The notes beneath the pieces are model-generated. The model saw nothing but the letters and a program-made list of their open reading frames with translations, was not told where the DNA came from and made no database searches. From Streptomyces albireticuli (lineage in GTDB: Bacteria; Actinomycetota; Actinomycetes; Streptomycetales; Streptomycetaceae), in assembly GCF_002192455.1 (NCBI RefSeq), contig NZ_CP021744.1, positions 1,736,001-1,800,000 of the forward strand: a stretch of DNA of 64,000 bases, in the 5' to 3' direction. The position numbers and the translations under genes are program-made. Of this stretch, positions 51,624 through 60,185 are shown piece by piece; the stretch's first letter is position 1, and every line of letters starts with the position of its first letter.

Positions 51624-52049
51624 ATGCAGGCCGATCATGGCAAGCTCGCGGCAGACTTCGTGACCATGGTCAACGAGCGCCACGCGGATGCGGTGGATGA
51701 CCTGCTGATCGACGACTACATCGACCACAACCCGTTGATCGGCAACGGCCGTGAGGCCAACCGCGCCTTCTGGACCGACTTCTTCACCGCGTTCCCCGAC
51801 ATCACCGTCACCGCCGAGGACGTCATCGTCTCCGGCGACCGGCTCGTGGGGCGCTTCTCCTACCGCGGCACGCACAAGGGGCCGTTCGCCGGCATTCCGG
51901 CCACCGGAGTCGAGGTGCACATGCGCACCATCGACATCTGGCGTGTCGAGGACGGGCGGCTCGCCGAGCACTGGGACGAGATCAACCTGTACGAGCTGCT
52001 CCAGCAGGTCGGCGCCGTTCCGCCGCTGGCCCCTTATGAGGCGCGGTGA
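51624..52049 (+). CDS. SnoaL-like / ester cyclase family protein
   Basis: 141 residues with ggagg upstream. NTF2-like fold: VNERHADAVDDLLIDDYIDHNPLIGNGREANRAFW, FPDITVTAEDVIVSGDRLVGRFSYRGTHKGPFAGIPATGVEVHMRTIDIWRVEDGRLAEHWDEINLYELLQQVG. It is a second family member in the cluster besides that at 37794, and of normal length. Likely isomerase, cyclase or hydratase on the polyketide. First gene of the rightward tailoring operon; its stop overlaps the DUF1772 start (GTGA). Confidence 0.85.
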   Translation: MQADHGKLAADFVTMVNERHADAVDDLLIDDYIDHNPLIGNGREANRAFWTDFFTAFPDITVTAEDVIVSGDRLVGRFSYRGTHKGPFAGIPATGVEVHMRTIDIWRVEDGRLAEHWDEINLYELLQQVGAVPPLAPYEAR

Positions 52050-52522
52050 CGACCGTCGCCTTCCAGGCCCCTGCGGTGCTCGCCGTCCTCTCCAATGCCG
52101 TCATCTACGGCACGGACGTCTTCTCCGCACTGGTGCAGAGACCTGCTCTGGCTCAGGTCGACGACCGCACTCTCACCGAGATGATGGGTCAGGTCCACCG
52201 CTACGGCGACAAGCGGCTGCCCGCACCCGGAACCGTAGGGCTCATCGCCGCGATCGCCGGGACGGTCATCGCCGCCGCGCAGGGCGAGACCGTTTCAGCG
52301 GTGGCCGGCGGGGTGGCCTGCGTCGCCCTGCTCGCCTGGCTCGGCTTCTTCAACAAGGTGGTCGCGCCCGCCAACCGCGCACTGACCCGGGCCGCCGACA
52401 CGGGCGGTACGGCGACCGACGTCCGCGCGCTTCAGCGGAGGTCCGACGGCGTGCTGGGCGCGCTCATCTGCTGTCAGGGGCTGGCCCTGGTGGCACTGTG
52501 CGTGATGATCGCCGCGCCCTGA
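52046..52522 (+). CDS. DUF1772 membrane protein 1
   Basis: 158 residues from a GTG. Four hydrophobic segments and the DUF1772 N-terminal pattern NAVIYGTDVFSALVQRPALAQVDDRTLTEMMGQVHRYGDKRLP. Clearly paralogous to the protein at 58945, sharing that whole block. DUF1772 proteins occur with anthrone-oxygenase-like or unknown roles in polyketide clusters; function here unknown. Translationally coupled to the SnoaL-like gene. Confidence 0.82.
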   Translation: MTTVAFQAPAVLAVLSNAVIYGTDVFSALVQRPALAQVDDRTLTEMMGQVHRYGDKRLPAPGTVGLIAAIAGTVIAAAQGETVSAVAGGVACVALLAWLGFFNKVVAPANRALTRAADTGGTATDVRALQRRSDGVLGALICCQGLALVALCVMIAAP

Positions 52523-52622
52523 CAGTACGTCGGTCCACCTTCCCGTCAAGAAGACAGCAATCGAGGAACACGCCACACGGGCCATGCCGCTCGTGCGGCG
52601 GTCAATGTGAGAACAGGAACCG

Positions 52623-53630
52623 ATGACTATGGACTTACGGAAGCTCGGCGGCCAAGGCCTGGTGGTCTCCGAACAGGGCCTCGGCTGCATGGGCATGACG
52701 TTCGCCTACGGCCCGGCGGACGCAGAGGAGTCGCTGCGGACCATCCACCGCGCCCTCGAACTCGGTGTCACACTCCTCGACACCGCGGACATGTACGGGC
52801 CGTACAGCAACGAACTGCTCGTGGGCCGCGCGGTGGCGGGACGCCGCGACACCGTGACACTGGCCTCCAAAGTGGGCAGCGAGATCGTCGACGACAACGG
52901 CGTGCCCGCCATGACCGGTGAGGTCAACGGTCACCCCGACTACATCCGGGCCGGCATCGAGGGAACCCTCCGGCGGCTGGGCACGGACCATCTCGACCTC
53001 TATTACCTGCACCGCGTCGACCCACGGATCCCGGTCGAGGATTCCTGGGCCGCGATGGCCGAGCTGGTGCACGAGGGCAAGGTACGCTTCCTCGGCATCT
53101 CCGAGGCCTCCGCCGCGACCATCGAACGCGCGCACGCGGTCCACCCGGTGACGGCCGTGCAGAGCGAGTACTCCCTCTTCACCCGGGACGTCGAGGTGAA
53201 CGGGGTCCTGGAGACCACGAACAGGCTCGGCATCGGATTCGTCTCCTACAGCCCGCTCGGCCGAGGCTTCCTGTCGGGCCGTATACGCGGTACGGACGAC
53301 ATCCCGCACGACGACTTCCGGCGCATCGCGCCCCGCTTCCAAGGGGCGAATCTGGAGGCCAACCTCCGGATCGTCGAGCAGCTGAGCGCCCTGGCCGAGG
53401 ACCGCGGCCTCTCCCCGGCACAGCTCGCGCTCGCCTGGGTGCTCGCGCAGAGCCCGCGGATGGTGACCATCCCCGGCACCAAGCGCCGCAGTTACCTGGA
53501 GGAGAACCTGGCCGCCTCCGGCTCACCCCTCACCCCCGAGGACGTGGCGCTCGTGTCCCGGCTCGTGCCGGTGGGAATCGCCGCCGGCGACCGCTACCCG
53601 GCCCATGCCATGACCTACCTCGACGGCTGA
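52623..53630 (+). CDS. Aldo/keto reductase
   Basis: 335 residues. (beta/alpha)8 AKR with the catalytic set Asp and Tyr ([21 protein letters not shown]), Lys (TLASKVG) and His ([18 protein letters not shown]), and the NADPH-binding end ([16 protein letters not shown]). YakC/AKR13-like. It may reduce an aldehyde or ketone of the polyketide or act in detoxification. About 100 bases after the DUF1772 gene; same direction. Confidence 0.9.
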   Translation: MTMDLRKLGGQGLVVSEQGLGCMGMTFAYGPADAEESLRTIHRALELGVTLLDTADMYGPYSNELLVGRAVAGRRDTVTLASKVGSEIVDDNGVPAMTGEVNGHPDYIRAGIEGTLRRLGTDHLDLYYLHRVDPRIPVEDSWAAMAELVHEGKVRFLGISEASAATIERAHAVHPVTAVQSEYSLFTRDVEVNGVLETTNRLGIGFVSYSPLGRGFLSGRIRGTDDIPHDDFRRIAPRFQGANLEANLRIVEQLSALAEDRGLSPAQLALAWVLAQSPRMVTIPGTKRRSYLEENLAASGSPLTPEDVALVSRLVPVGIAAGDRYPAHAMTYLDG

Positions 53631-53780
53631 CACCGCCGTCCCGCACACACCCGCCCGACAGGGCACCTTCACGGCGGCACCCTCTGCAAGGTCCCGTCAA
53701 GAAAACATCCAACCCGGCCCTGCCAGGCTGCCATCCCAAGGGCCGGTACCGCCTGCCCGGCCGCCCGGAGGAGAGAGCTG

Positions 53781-54995
53781 ATGTCCCATGGAACCATCCG
53801 TCGTGTACTCGTCGCCGGTGGTGGCATAGGGGGGCTGGCCGCAGCACTCGCCTTGCAGCGCAAGGGATTCCAGGCAATCGTCCTGGAGCGCTCCGAGCAG
53901 CTCAGGGACGGCGGCGCCGGCCTCCACATCTGGACCAACGGGGTACTCGCCCTGGATCATCTGGGGCTCGCCGACGAGGTGCTGAAGACAGCGCCGGCCC
54001 AGTCCGTCTGCCACTTCAGCACCTGGCGGGGCGACAGCCTCGGGGCCTGGCCCGTGGGCGAGTTCACCGACCGGTACGGCCGGCCCACCATCGCCGTCGA
54101 GCGTTCCGTCCTGCATGGGATCCTGCTGAACGCGCTACAGGACGACCCCGTACGTCTCGGTGCGCACGTAGCCGCGTTCACGCAGGACCGGACCGGAGTG
54201 ACGGTGCGGCTCACCGACGGTGGTACGGTGCGCGGAGACATCCTCATCGGCGCGGACGGTGTGCACTCCCGGGTGAGAAGTGGCCTGCTGGGGAGCCAGG
54301 CACCCCGGTACACGGGGTACATCGCCTGGCGCGGCCAGGCACACATCGAACACCCGCTCATCCCCCCGGGCTCCTTCAACGCTCTCTTCGGGCGTGGGAC
54401 CCGGTTCACCTACTACGACGTGGCCCCCGGCACCGTGCACTGGATGAGTGTCGCCAACGGCCCGGCCGGCGGCCGGGACGAGCCGGGCACCGTCACAGCG
54501 GAACTCACCGCCCGGCACCGCGGCTGGACGGCTCCGGTCCGGGACCTGATCACGGCGACCTCCGAAGCGGAGATCATCCGCAGCGATGTACAGGACCGGC
54601 GTCCGGACCGGCGCTGGGGCAGTGGCCGCGTCACCTTGCTCGGCGATGCCGCACACCCCATCACCTTCAACATCGGGCAGGGCGCCTGCCAGGCGATGGA
54701 GGACGCCCTGGTGCTCGCCGAGCGACTGGAGACGGCGGGTGGCCGCCCCGAAGCGGCCCTGCGCGCCTATGAGAAGGAACGCCGGGCCCGTACCGCTCCC
54801 ATGCAGCGCGTGGCCTGGTGGATCGGGCGCATGGGAGCTGTCGAGAACCCGGTCGCCGTCCGAGCCCGGGAGGCATTCATGCGCGCGTTCTGGAACACCC
54901 GTGCCTTCCCTGCCGCCGAGAAGAGCCAGGTCGCCTACGGCACCCGCTGGAGCACCACTGCCGAGCCGGCCGGACCCACCACCGCACACAGCTGA
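53781..54995 (+). CDS. Class A FAD-dependent monooxygenase
   Basis: 404 residues with ggaggaga upstream. Rossmann FAD motif VLVAGGGIGGLAAALALQRKG with the Glu (VLERSEQL), the DG motif IGADGVHSRVR, and the GD motif VTLLGDAAHPITFNIGQGACQAMEDALVLAERL. It fits the single-component aromatic/polyene hydroxylase or epoxidase group (PHBH fold, NAD(P)H). Probably a post-PKS oxygenase. It is followed 42 bases later by the methyltransferase gene. Confidence 0.92.
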   Translation: MSHGTIRRVLVAGGGIGGLAAALALQRKGFQAIVLERSEQLRDGGAGLHIWTNGVLALDHLGLADEVLKTAPAQSVCHFSTWRGDSLGAWPVGEFTDRYGRPTIAVERSVLHGILLNALQDDPVRLGAHVAAFTQDRTGVTVRLTDGGTVRGDILIGADGVHSRVRSGLLGSQAPRYTGYIAWRGQAHIEHPLIPPGSFNALFGRGTRFTYYDVAPGTVHWMSVANGPAGGRDEPGTVTAELTARHRGWTAPVRDLITATSEAEIIRSDVQDRRPDRRWGSGRVTLLGDAAHPITFNIGQGACQAMEDALVLAERLETAGGRPEAALRAYEKERRARTAPMQRVAWWIGRMGAVENPVAVRAREAFMRAFWNTRAFPAAEKSQVAYGTRWSTTAEPAGPTTAHS

Positions 54996-55037
54996 GCCCG
55001 CGCCAACCCACCCGAACGAACCGAGGGGAGCTGCGAG

Positions 55038-55760
55038 ATGACCGATCTCGTTCAGGACGACTACTTCTTCGCCACCTACGCCGAGGAATGGTGGTCCACC
55101 GACTCGAAGATGAACCCGCTGCGGTCCTTCAACCCCGAGCGCTTCACCTACTTCGACCCGTACGTCGACGGCGGCTGGGCGGGCAAGCGGGTCCTTGACG
55201 TCGGCTGCGGCGGCGGATACACCGCCGAGTTCCTCGCCCAGCGCGGTGCCGTCATGAGCGGTCTCGACCCCTCCGAGAAGCTCATCGCCGTAGCGGACAG
55301 GCATGCCCGTCAGACCGGGAAGGACATCGACTACCGCGTCGGCAAGTCCGAGCACCTTCCTTTCGAGGACGCCACGTTCGACATCGTCACCTGCGTGGAC
55401 GTCCTGGAGCACGTGGAAAGCCCTGCCCAGGCCGTGAGCGAGGTGCGGCGCGTGCTGAAGCCCGGCGGCCTCTTCCTGTTCGACACCATCAACCGGACGC
55501 TGCGCTCACGGCTCATGATGATCTGGCTGCCGGAGCGCATCCTCGGAATCGTTCCCCAGGGCGCCCACGACTGGTCCGACTTCGTCAAGCCCGCCGAGAT
55601 GCTCGGCTACCTGCGTGGCGCCGGCCTCACGCCGATCGGCCGGCTGGGCGGCATCGCCATCCGCGGTCAGAACAAGGACGGAAGCCTCAAGCTGAAGCCC
55701 ACCCAGAACCTGTCCTCTCTGTATCTGGGCGTCGCCCGCCGGCCGGAAACAGAGGACTGA
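55038..55760 (+). CDS. UbiG-like SAM-dependent methyltransferase
   Basis: 240 residues with gggga upstream. Class I SAM motif I VLDVGCGGGYTAEFLA (about 55), acidic GLDPSEK, and motif IV-V VTCVDVLEHVESPAQAVSEVRRVLKPGGLFLF. The whole sequence resembles UbiG (3-demethylubiquinone O-methyltransferase), including DDYFFATYAEEWWSTDSKMNPL at the N-terminus and the KP..GL region. A standalone UbiG homologue in a menaquinone-using Streptomyces is best read as an O-methyltransferase for the cluster's product, perhaps methylating a hydroxyl made by the adjacent monooxygenase. Confidence 0.9.
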   Translation: MTDLVQDDYFFATYAEEWWSTDSKMNPLRSFNPERFTYFDPYVDGGWAGKRVLDVGCGGGYTAEFLAQRGAVMSGLDPSEKLIAVADRHARQTGKDIDYRVGKSEHLPFEDATFDIVTCVDVLEHVESPAQAVSEVRRVLKPGGLFLFDTINRTLRSRLMMIWLPERILGIVPQGAHDWSDFVKPAEMLGYLRGAGLTPIGRLGGIAIRGQNKDGSLKLKPTQNLSSLYLGVARRPETED

Positions 55761-55776
55761 ACCCGAAGGATCTCGC

Positions 55777-55815
55777 GGCCGAGGGCCTGTCAGCGATGCT
55801 GACAGGCCCTCGGCC
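55777..55815. terminator. Bidirectional terminator between methyltransferase and efflux genes
   Basis: A perfect 18-bp stem (55777-55794 with 55798-55815) around GAT, between two convergent stop codons. Confidence 0.9.
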
Positions 55816-55831
55816 GTACCCACTGTCCGGG

Positions 55832-57304
55832 TCAGACAGCCTTGACCACCGGGTCGGTCCGCGCCGCGCCCTCCCCGGCCGGGTCACCGCCGGGCCGGGA
55901 GGTCTCCGGCGCCGGGTGCCGCCGGGCGAAGCACATCGCGATGCCGCCGAGCGCCAGGACTCCCGTGCCGGCCCACAGTGCCGGGACGAGGCCGTCGACG
56001 AACCGCTGCGGGGAGTCGTACGAGCCCTGGCCGGCGAAGATCGCTGCCAGTACGGCGATACCGAGCGCGCCACCCACCTCGCGGAGTGCGTTGTTGGAGC
56101 CGGACGCCACGCCCTGTTCAACCGTCCGTACCGACTGCATGAGCACATTGGCGACCGGTGCGTAGAACAGCGACATGCCCGTGCCGGACAAGATCATCGG
56201 CGCCAGCTGGGTGAGATAGGAGACGTCCGGCTCCGCGACCAGCGCCCACCACCCGAGCCCGATCGCCTGGAGGAAGAGGCCGAGAACGATCAGCGGCCGG
56301 CCGCCCACCCGGTCGGAGAGGATGCCCGCGATCGGTGCCACCAGGATCGGGGTGCCGGTCCAGGGCAGCAAGCGCACGCCCGCCTCGACCGGGCTGTAGC
56401 CCTGGACCGTCTGGAGGAACTGGGTGAGAAGGAAGATCGCGCCGAACATCCCCAACGCCATCAGCAGGCTCGTGAGGTTGACCGCGCTGAACGTGCGGTT
56501 CCTGAACAACCGCATCGGGAGCATCGGTTCGTCGACCTTCATCTCCCACCATACGAAAGCCGCCAGGAGCACCCCGCCCGCGGCGATGCTGGAGACGATC
56601 AACGGACTGGACCAGCCGTCGGCGTTGCCGCGGATCAGGCCGAAGACGATACCGAGGAATCCCAGGCTGACGATGATCGTGCCGACGACGTCCAGGCGGT
56701 TGTTCGGTCCGTGACTCTCGGACACCTTCCAGCGCGCCAGCGGGATCAGCAGTACGCCGATCGGAACGTTCAGCCAGAAGATCCAGTGCCAGGAGATGTG
56801 CTGGACGAGCAGACCACCGATCAGGGGGCCGCTCGCGATCGCCAGACCGTTGATCGCTCCCCACGCCCCGAGGACCGCGCCCCGGTACTTGGGGCCGACG
56901 GCAGCCATCAGCAGGGTGAGGGTGAGCGGCATGAGCAGCGCCGCCCCGACGCCTTGGGCCGCCCGGAAGGCGACCAGCGCGTCGATCCCCGGGGACAGCG
57001 CGGCCGCGGCCGACGCGGCCGTGAACAGGGCGAGGCCACCGATGAACATCCTGCGCCTGCCGAACCGGTCACCCATCGCGGCGCCCAGCATCAGCAGCAC
57101 GGCGAAGGTCAGCGTGTAGGCGCTCACTGTCCACTCAAGGTTGTCGATACCTCCTCCAAGGTCCTCGGAGATGGCCGGTAACGCCATCATCACCACGAGG
57201 TTGTCGAGCATGGCCATGAAACCGGCCAGGCCGGTCACGATGAACACCCACGTCGGGAACCCGCTCCCGGCGCCGGGCCCATGGTTGGAAGTTTCACCGG
57301 TCAT
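55832..57304 (-). CDS. DHA2-family (EmrB/QacA) MFS efflux pump
   Basis: 490 residues from the ATG of MTGETSNHGPGAG (the frame runs to 57388). Fourteen membrane helices are predicted; motif A is GDRFGRRRMFIGG, and the DHA2 motif C-like stretch LAIASGPLIGGLL follows the AWGAING helix. The first helix has the D of AMLDNLVVMMALP typical of the family. It probably exports the cluster's product (self-resistance). A TetR-type operator lies 41-58 bases upstream of the start, shared with the SARP upstream region. Confidence 0.93.
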   Translation of the reverse strand: MTGETSNHGPGAGSGFPTWVFIVTGLAGFMAMLDNLVVMMALPAISEDLGGGIDNLEWTVSAYTLTFAVLLMLGAAMGDRFGRRRMFIGGLALFTAASAAAALSPGIDALVAFRAAQGVGAALLMPLTLTLLMAAVGPKYRGAVLGAWGAINGLAIASGPLIGGLLVQHISWHWIFWLNVPIGVLLIPLARWKVSESHGPNNRLDVVGTIIVSLGFLGIVFGLIRGNADGWSSPLIVSSIAAGGVLLAAFVWWEMKVDEPMLPMRLFRNRTFSAVNLTSLLMALGMFGAIFLLTQFLQTVQGYSPVEAGVRLLPWTGTPILVAPIAGILSDRVGGRPLIVLGLFLQAIGLGWWALVAEPDVSYLTQLAPMILSGTGMSLFYAPVANVLMQSVRTVEQGVASGSNNALREVGGALGIAVLAAIFAGQGSYDSPQRFVDGLVPALWAGTGVLALGGIAMCFARRHPAPETSRPGGDPAGEGAARTDPVVKAV

Positions 57305-57344
57305 GAGAGCTCGTCTCCGATTCAGTCGTGCCTGCAAGGCAGTG

Positions 57345-57362
57345 AGTGAGCGACCACTAACT
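57345..57362. promoter_or_regulatory. TetR-type operator candidate upstream of the efflux gene
   Basis: AGTGAGCGACCACTAACT, AGTG-N6-CACT symmetry, 16 of 18 positions identical to 50052-50069. Confidence 0.6.
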
Positions 57363-57451
57363 GGTTGACCTGCGCGTCGGACCCCCAAGACCTCCCCTTC
57401 GGCGACGCCCGAACAGGCTCCAGAATCATGGAAGTTAGCATCGACAGCTGT

Positions 57452-57465
57452 CCTGTCAGCGCTAG
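57452..57465. promoter_or_regulatory. Third copy of the TetR2-type motif, before the desaturase-like gene
   Basis: CCTGTCAGCGCTAG resembles the two repeats at 51548 and 51571. It overlaps a TAGACA -35-like hexamer (57463-57468) followed, 18 bases on, by TAGGAT (57487-57492), a likely promoter for the gene at 57576. Confidence 0.5.
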
Positions 57466-57575
57466 ACAGCGTACACCTGCCGCCGCTAGGATCGGTAGCA
57501 CCGATTTCGAACCAAGGTCGCGCATGACGCCGTCAACCGACGCCGTCGATCCCCGGAGCGAACACGGAAAGACGA

Positions 57576-58748
57576 GTGCGGAGAATGGCAGAGATCACGG
57601 TCATCGGTGGCGGCATCGCCGGTTTGACGGCAGCGATATCTTGCGCCGGAAGAGGTGTGTGTACCACCGTCTACGAATCCCATTCCACCCTGGGCGGCCG
57701 AGCCAGATCGACCTCGGCTCCGTATATAGCGAACGATGGAACGCATACTTTCTATTGCAACGGCGAACCCTGGCAATGGTTGGTCAAGTGGGGCCTGGTC
57801 CCCTCGTTTTCACGATTGAGCGCGCGTGAGGCGATGGGTATGCGATTCCGCCGCGAGGGCAAGCTCCGCATGACGGTCCCCATCGGCTATCTGAAGATGA
57901 TCGCCAGAGGGCGACGCCTCGTTCCCCCGGTCGACCGTTCCTTCCGCGACTGGGGCGTGGAGAATTTCGGCGACCAGGCGGTGAAGGACTCGGTCGGATT
58001 CCTGGGGCCGGTTCTCTACGACGCGAACCCGGGACGCCTGTCCGCCTCCTTCGTCTTCGAAAGGCTGTTACGGGTCGGCACTCCTCGCTTCCCCCTGCCC
58101 ACCCGCTACGTCACCGGCGGCTGGGCCGGCGCCGTCGATCAGATGGCACGGCGGGCACGCGAACTGGGCGTGAAGATCGAGACCGGTTCACGCATGACCG
58201 AACTGCCCCGGCACGGGCCGGTCATCGTCGCCACTTCCCTGGATGCCGCCCGCGCGCTGCTCGACGACGGCACCCTGCGCTGGGAGAGCGGCACGTCGAC
58301 CCTGCTGGACCTGGCGATGACTCCGTCGAAGCGTGACCGCTGCGACGTGTTCGACATGGACGACGGCGGGTTCATCGGGCACTACAGCGACCACGACGCC
58401 TCACTCGCCCCGGAAGGCGAGTCGCTGTTTCAAGGCGAGATGCCGATGCGCCGAGGCGAGTCGAAGGCGGACTGCCTGGCCAGGCTCGAGGGCCTCTACG
58501 ACCTGGCCGCGCCGGACTGGCGCGGCCGTGTGACCTGGCGACGCGACTACGTCTCGCGTGGCCGCACAGGCGCCCTCGACCTCCCCGGCACGACATGGCG
58601 GGACCGGCCGGCGATCGATCGGGGCGGGGACGTCTTCCTCGCCGGGGACAGCGTCGCGGCTCCGGGGATCCTCGCCGAGGTGTCACTGAACAGCGGCCGG
58701 GCAGCGGCCGATCTCGCTGTCGAGCGGCTCACCACGCTCCACGCGTGA
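57576..58748 (+). CDS. FAD-dependent amine-oxidase/phytoene-desaturase-like oxidoreductase
   Basis: About 387-390 residues (GTG 57576 or ATG 57585). Dinucleotide-binding motif ITVIGGGIAGLTAAISCAGRGVCTTVYESHSTLGGRARS is the phytoene desaturase/protoporphyrinogen oxidase signature; the C-terminal FAD contact is GGDVFLAGDSVAAPGILAEVSLNSGRAAADLA. Shorter than carotenoid desaturases (about 500). Could oxidise or isomerise a polyene, or be an unrelated flavin oxidase. Opposite to the efflux gene; the intergenic region holds sites for both TetR proteins. Confidence 0.85.
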   Translation: MRRMAEITVIGGGIAGLTAAISCAGRGVCTTVYESHSTLGGRARSTSAPYIANDGTHTFYCNGEPWQWLVKWGLVPSFSRLSAREAMGMRFRREGKLRMTVPIGYLKMIARGRRLVPPVDRSFRDWGVENFGDQAVKDSVGFLGPVLYDANPGRLSASFVFERLLRVGTPRFPLPTRYVTGGWAGAVDQMARRARELGVKIETGSRMTELPRHGPVIVATSLDAARALLDDGTLRWESGTSTLLDLAMTPSKRDRCDVFDMDDGGFIGHYSDHDASLAPEGESLFQGEMPMRRGESKADCLARLEGLYDLAAPDWRGRVTWRRDYVSRGRTGALDLPGTTWRDRPAIDRGGDVFLAGDSVAAPGILAEVSLNSGRAAADLAVERLTTLHA

Positions 58749-58849
58749 CACCGGGCGGAGCGTGAGTGCTGCCGCGATCGGCCTCGTCCGCATCGGCGCC
58801 TGGAACACCCACCGACCTCGTGCCCGGGCTCCCGCATCTCACCCGGCAG

Positions 58850-58885
58850 CACTTCGCCCCACCGGACGACCGGTGGGGCGAAGTG
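58850..58885. terminator. Bidirectional terminator at the right end of the cluster
   Basis: A perfect 16-bp stem (58850-58865 with 58870-58885) around ACGA between the convergent desaturase-like and DUF1772 genes. Confidence 0.9.
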
Positions 58886-58944
58886 TTCAGGCTCTCGAAT
58901 TCGCCGGCGGCACCGCAAACGCCGCAGGGCCGGGGACGCCGATC

Positions 58945-59418
58945 TCAGCGGACCGCGACGGCCACCGCCAGCGCCGCGAGCAAGTAGCCCTGCAAGGCGA
59001 CGCGAAGGTTGATGACCCGGTCCCAGCCCCGTTGCAGTGCACGGGCGTCCTCAAGCTGCCGGCCCTCGAGGACGGCCGCGACGAACGCGCGGTTGATCGG
59101 CGCGCTGATCTTCGCGTAGATGACGAGCCAGACGAATGCCGCCACCGCCGCGGTACCCGCAAGGATCGCCGAGGCATACGAGCCGGCCAGTGCGGTGGCC
59201 ACGATGCCGAGGACGATCGCGATGACACTGACGACTCCCGTGACGGGCATACGGCGATCACCGTAGAGGTGGACATATCCCATCGCACGGGCCAGCGTGA
59301 CGTCATCGGCCCGCGCCATGGCGGAGCGCTGGACAATGGCACAAAAGGCATCGGTGCCGTAGACGATCGCATTCGACATGATGGCGATCAACAAGAATAC
59401 TAAACCGGCGGTTTCCAT
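58945..59418 (-). CDS. DUF1772 membrane protein 2
   Basis: 157 residues, four hydrophobic segments. The N-terminal block MSNAIVYGTDAFCAIVQRSAMARADDVTLARAMGYVHLYGDRRMPVTG is colinear with the same block of the DUF1772 protein at 52046, including the C-terminal RALQR. The two are paralogues about 7 kb apart, on opposite strands. Its role is unknown; the duplication suggests both belong to the cluster. Confidence 0.82.
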   Translation of the reverse strand: METAGLVFLLIAIMSNAIVYGTDAFCAIVQRSAMARADDVTLARAMGYVHLYGDRRMPVTGVVSVIAIVLGIVATALAGSYASAILAGTAAVAAFVWLVIYAKISAPINRAFVAAVLEGRQLEDARALQRGWDRVINLRVALQGYLLAALAVAVAVR

Positions 59419-59572
59419 TGCTCTTCCTCATCTTCGGATGACGGGCATCGCGAAATCATGTCATCCTTTCCCGGGATTCCTGGATGCGAACCCTTTTCAC
59501 CGGAACGCCGTTGCGGGCCGCGGAATAAGCGGCCCGCAACGGCGGGAACCGACCCTTGCGGGACGGGATCGG

Positions 59573-60016
59573 TCAGGCGAAGGAGAGGGGAGCCGCGCCC
59601 ACGCCGTGGCCGAGGTCTCCCGTCAGCACGGCAGCGATACCGACCTGGTTCACGGAGGCGTCAACGGCGCCGGTCTCTTTACCGGTTGCCATGTCGTAGC
59701 CCACGAAGTTCTTCTTGACGGTGAACGAGAGTGTGAACGACCCGTCCTGGCCTACCGTCACCTGTGTCTGTGTCGCCTGGTCGCACGCGACCCGCTTGGC
59801 GAAGTCGAGGTCGCACTCGGCGATGCCCAACTGGCTCCCGGGGGTATAGCCGGCGCCGGACACAGTGATCGTCTGGCCGTCCGTGAGCCCGGAGGCCGGA
59901 GTTGCGGTGATGGCGGCCGCGGCCGCCGTCGCCGGGTTCGCGACGAGCAGTGTCGCACCGATGGCTGCGGCGACGAGGGCTCCCGCGCGCATCGACTTCC
60001 GTGACATGTGCGTCAT
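59573..60016 (-). CDS. Secreted neocarzinostatin-family apoprotein-like protein
   Basis: 147 residues. Signal peptide MRAGALVAAAIGATLLVANPATAAA, then a seven-stranded Ig-like domain: ITATPASGLTDGQTITVSGAGYTPGSQLGIAECD, ACDQATQTQVTVGQDGSFTLSFTVKKNFVGYD, DASVNQVGIAAVL. This is the neocarzinostatin/macromomycin pattern. The two cysteines (AECD and VACD) match the first disulfide (Cys37-Cys47 in NCS); the second disulfide is absent. NCS proteins carry enediynes, but no enediyne PKS is present here. ATG at 60016 chosen for aaggcagg spacing; other ATGs at 60037 and 60007. Confidence 0.85.
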   Translation of the reverse strand: MTHMSRKSMRAGALVAAAIGATLLVANPATAAAAAITATPASGLTDGQTITVSGAGYTPGSQLGIAECDLDFAKRVACDQATQTQVTVGQDGSFTLSFTVKKNFVGYDMATGKETGAVDASVNQVGIAAVLTGDLGHGVGAAPLSFA

Positions 60017-60185
60017 ACCTGCCTTCTTCCTTCCCATTGCCGTATGAGCGTCACCGGAAGCCTAGGAACGGGAGCTGGGCAAGATCCTTGAAAATATCTT
60101 GAACGGTGAACGGAAGGGTTCGGCCGGTCGGCCCCCGAGCACCGACAACGGCGGGCCGCCCGGCCCGCCGTCCCTCACCGCACCG

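Noticed and set aside
59573..60016. Reading the neocarzinostatin-like protein as evidence for an enediyne cluster
   Set aside because: No enediyne PKS (E, E3, E5-type genes) or chromophore genes are present; NCS-fold proteins occur without enediynes.
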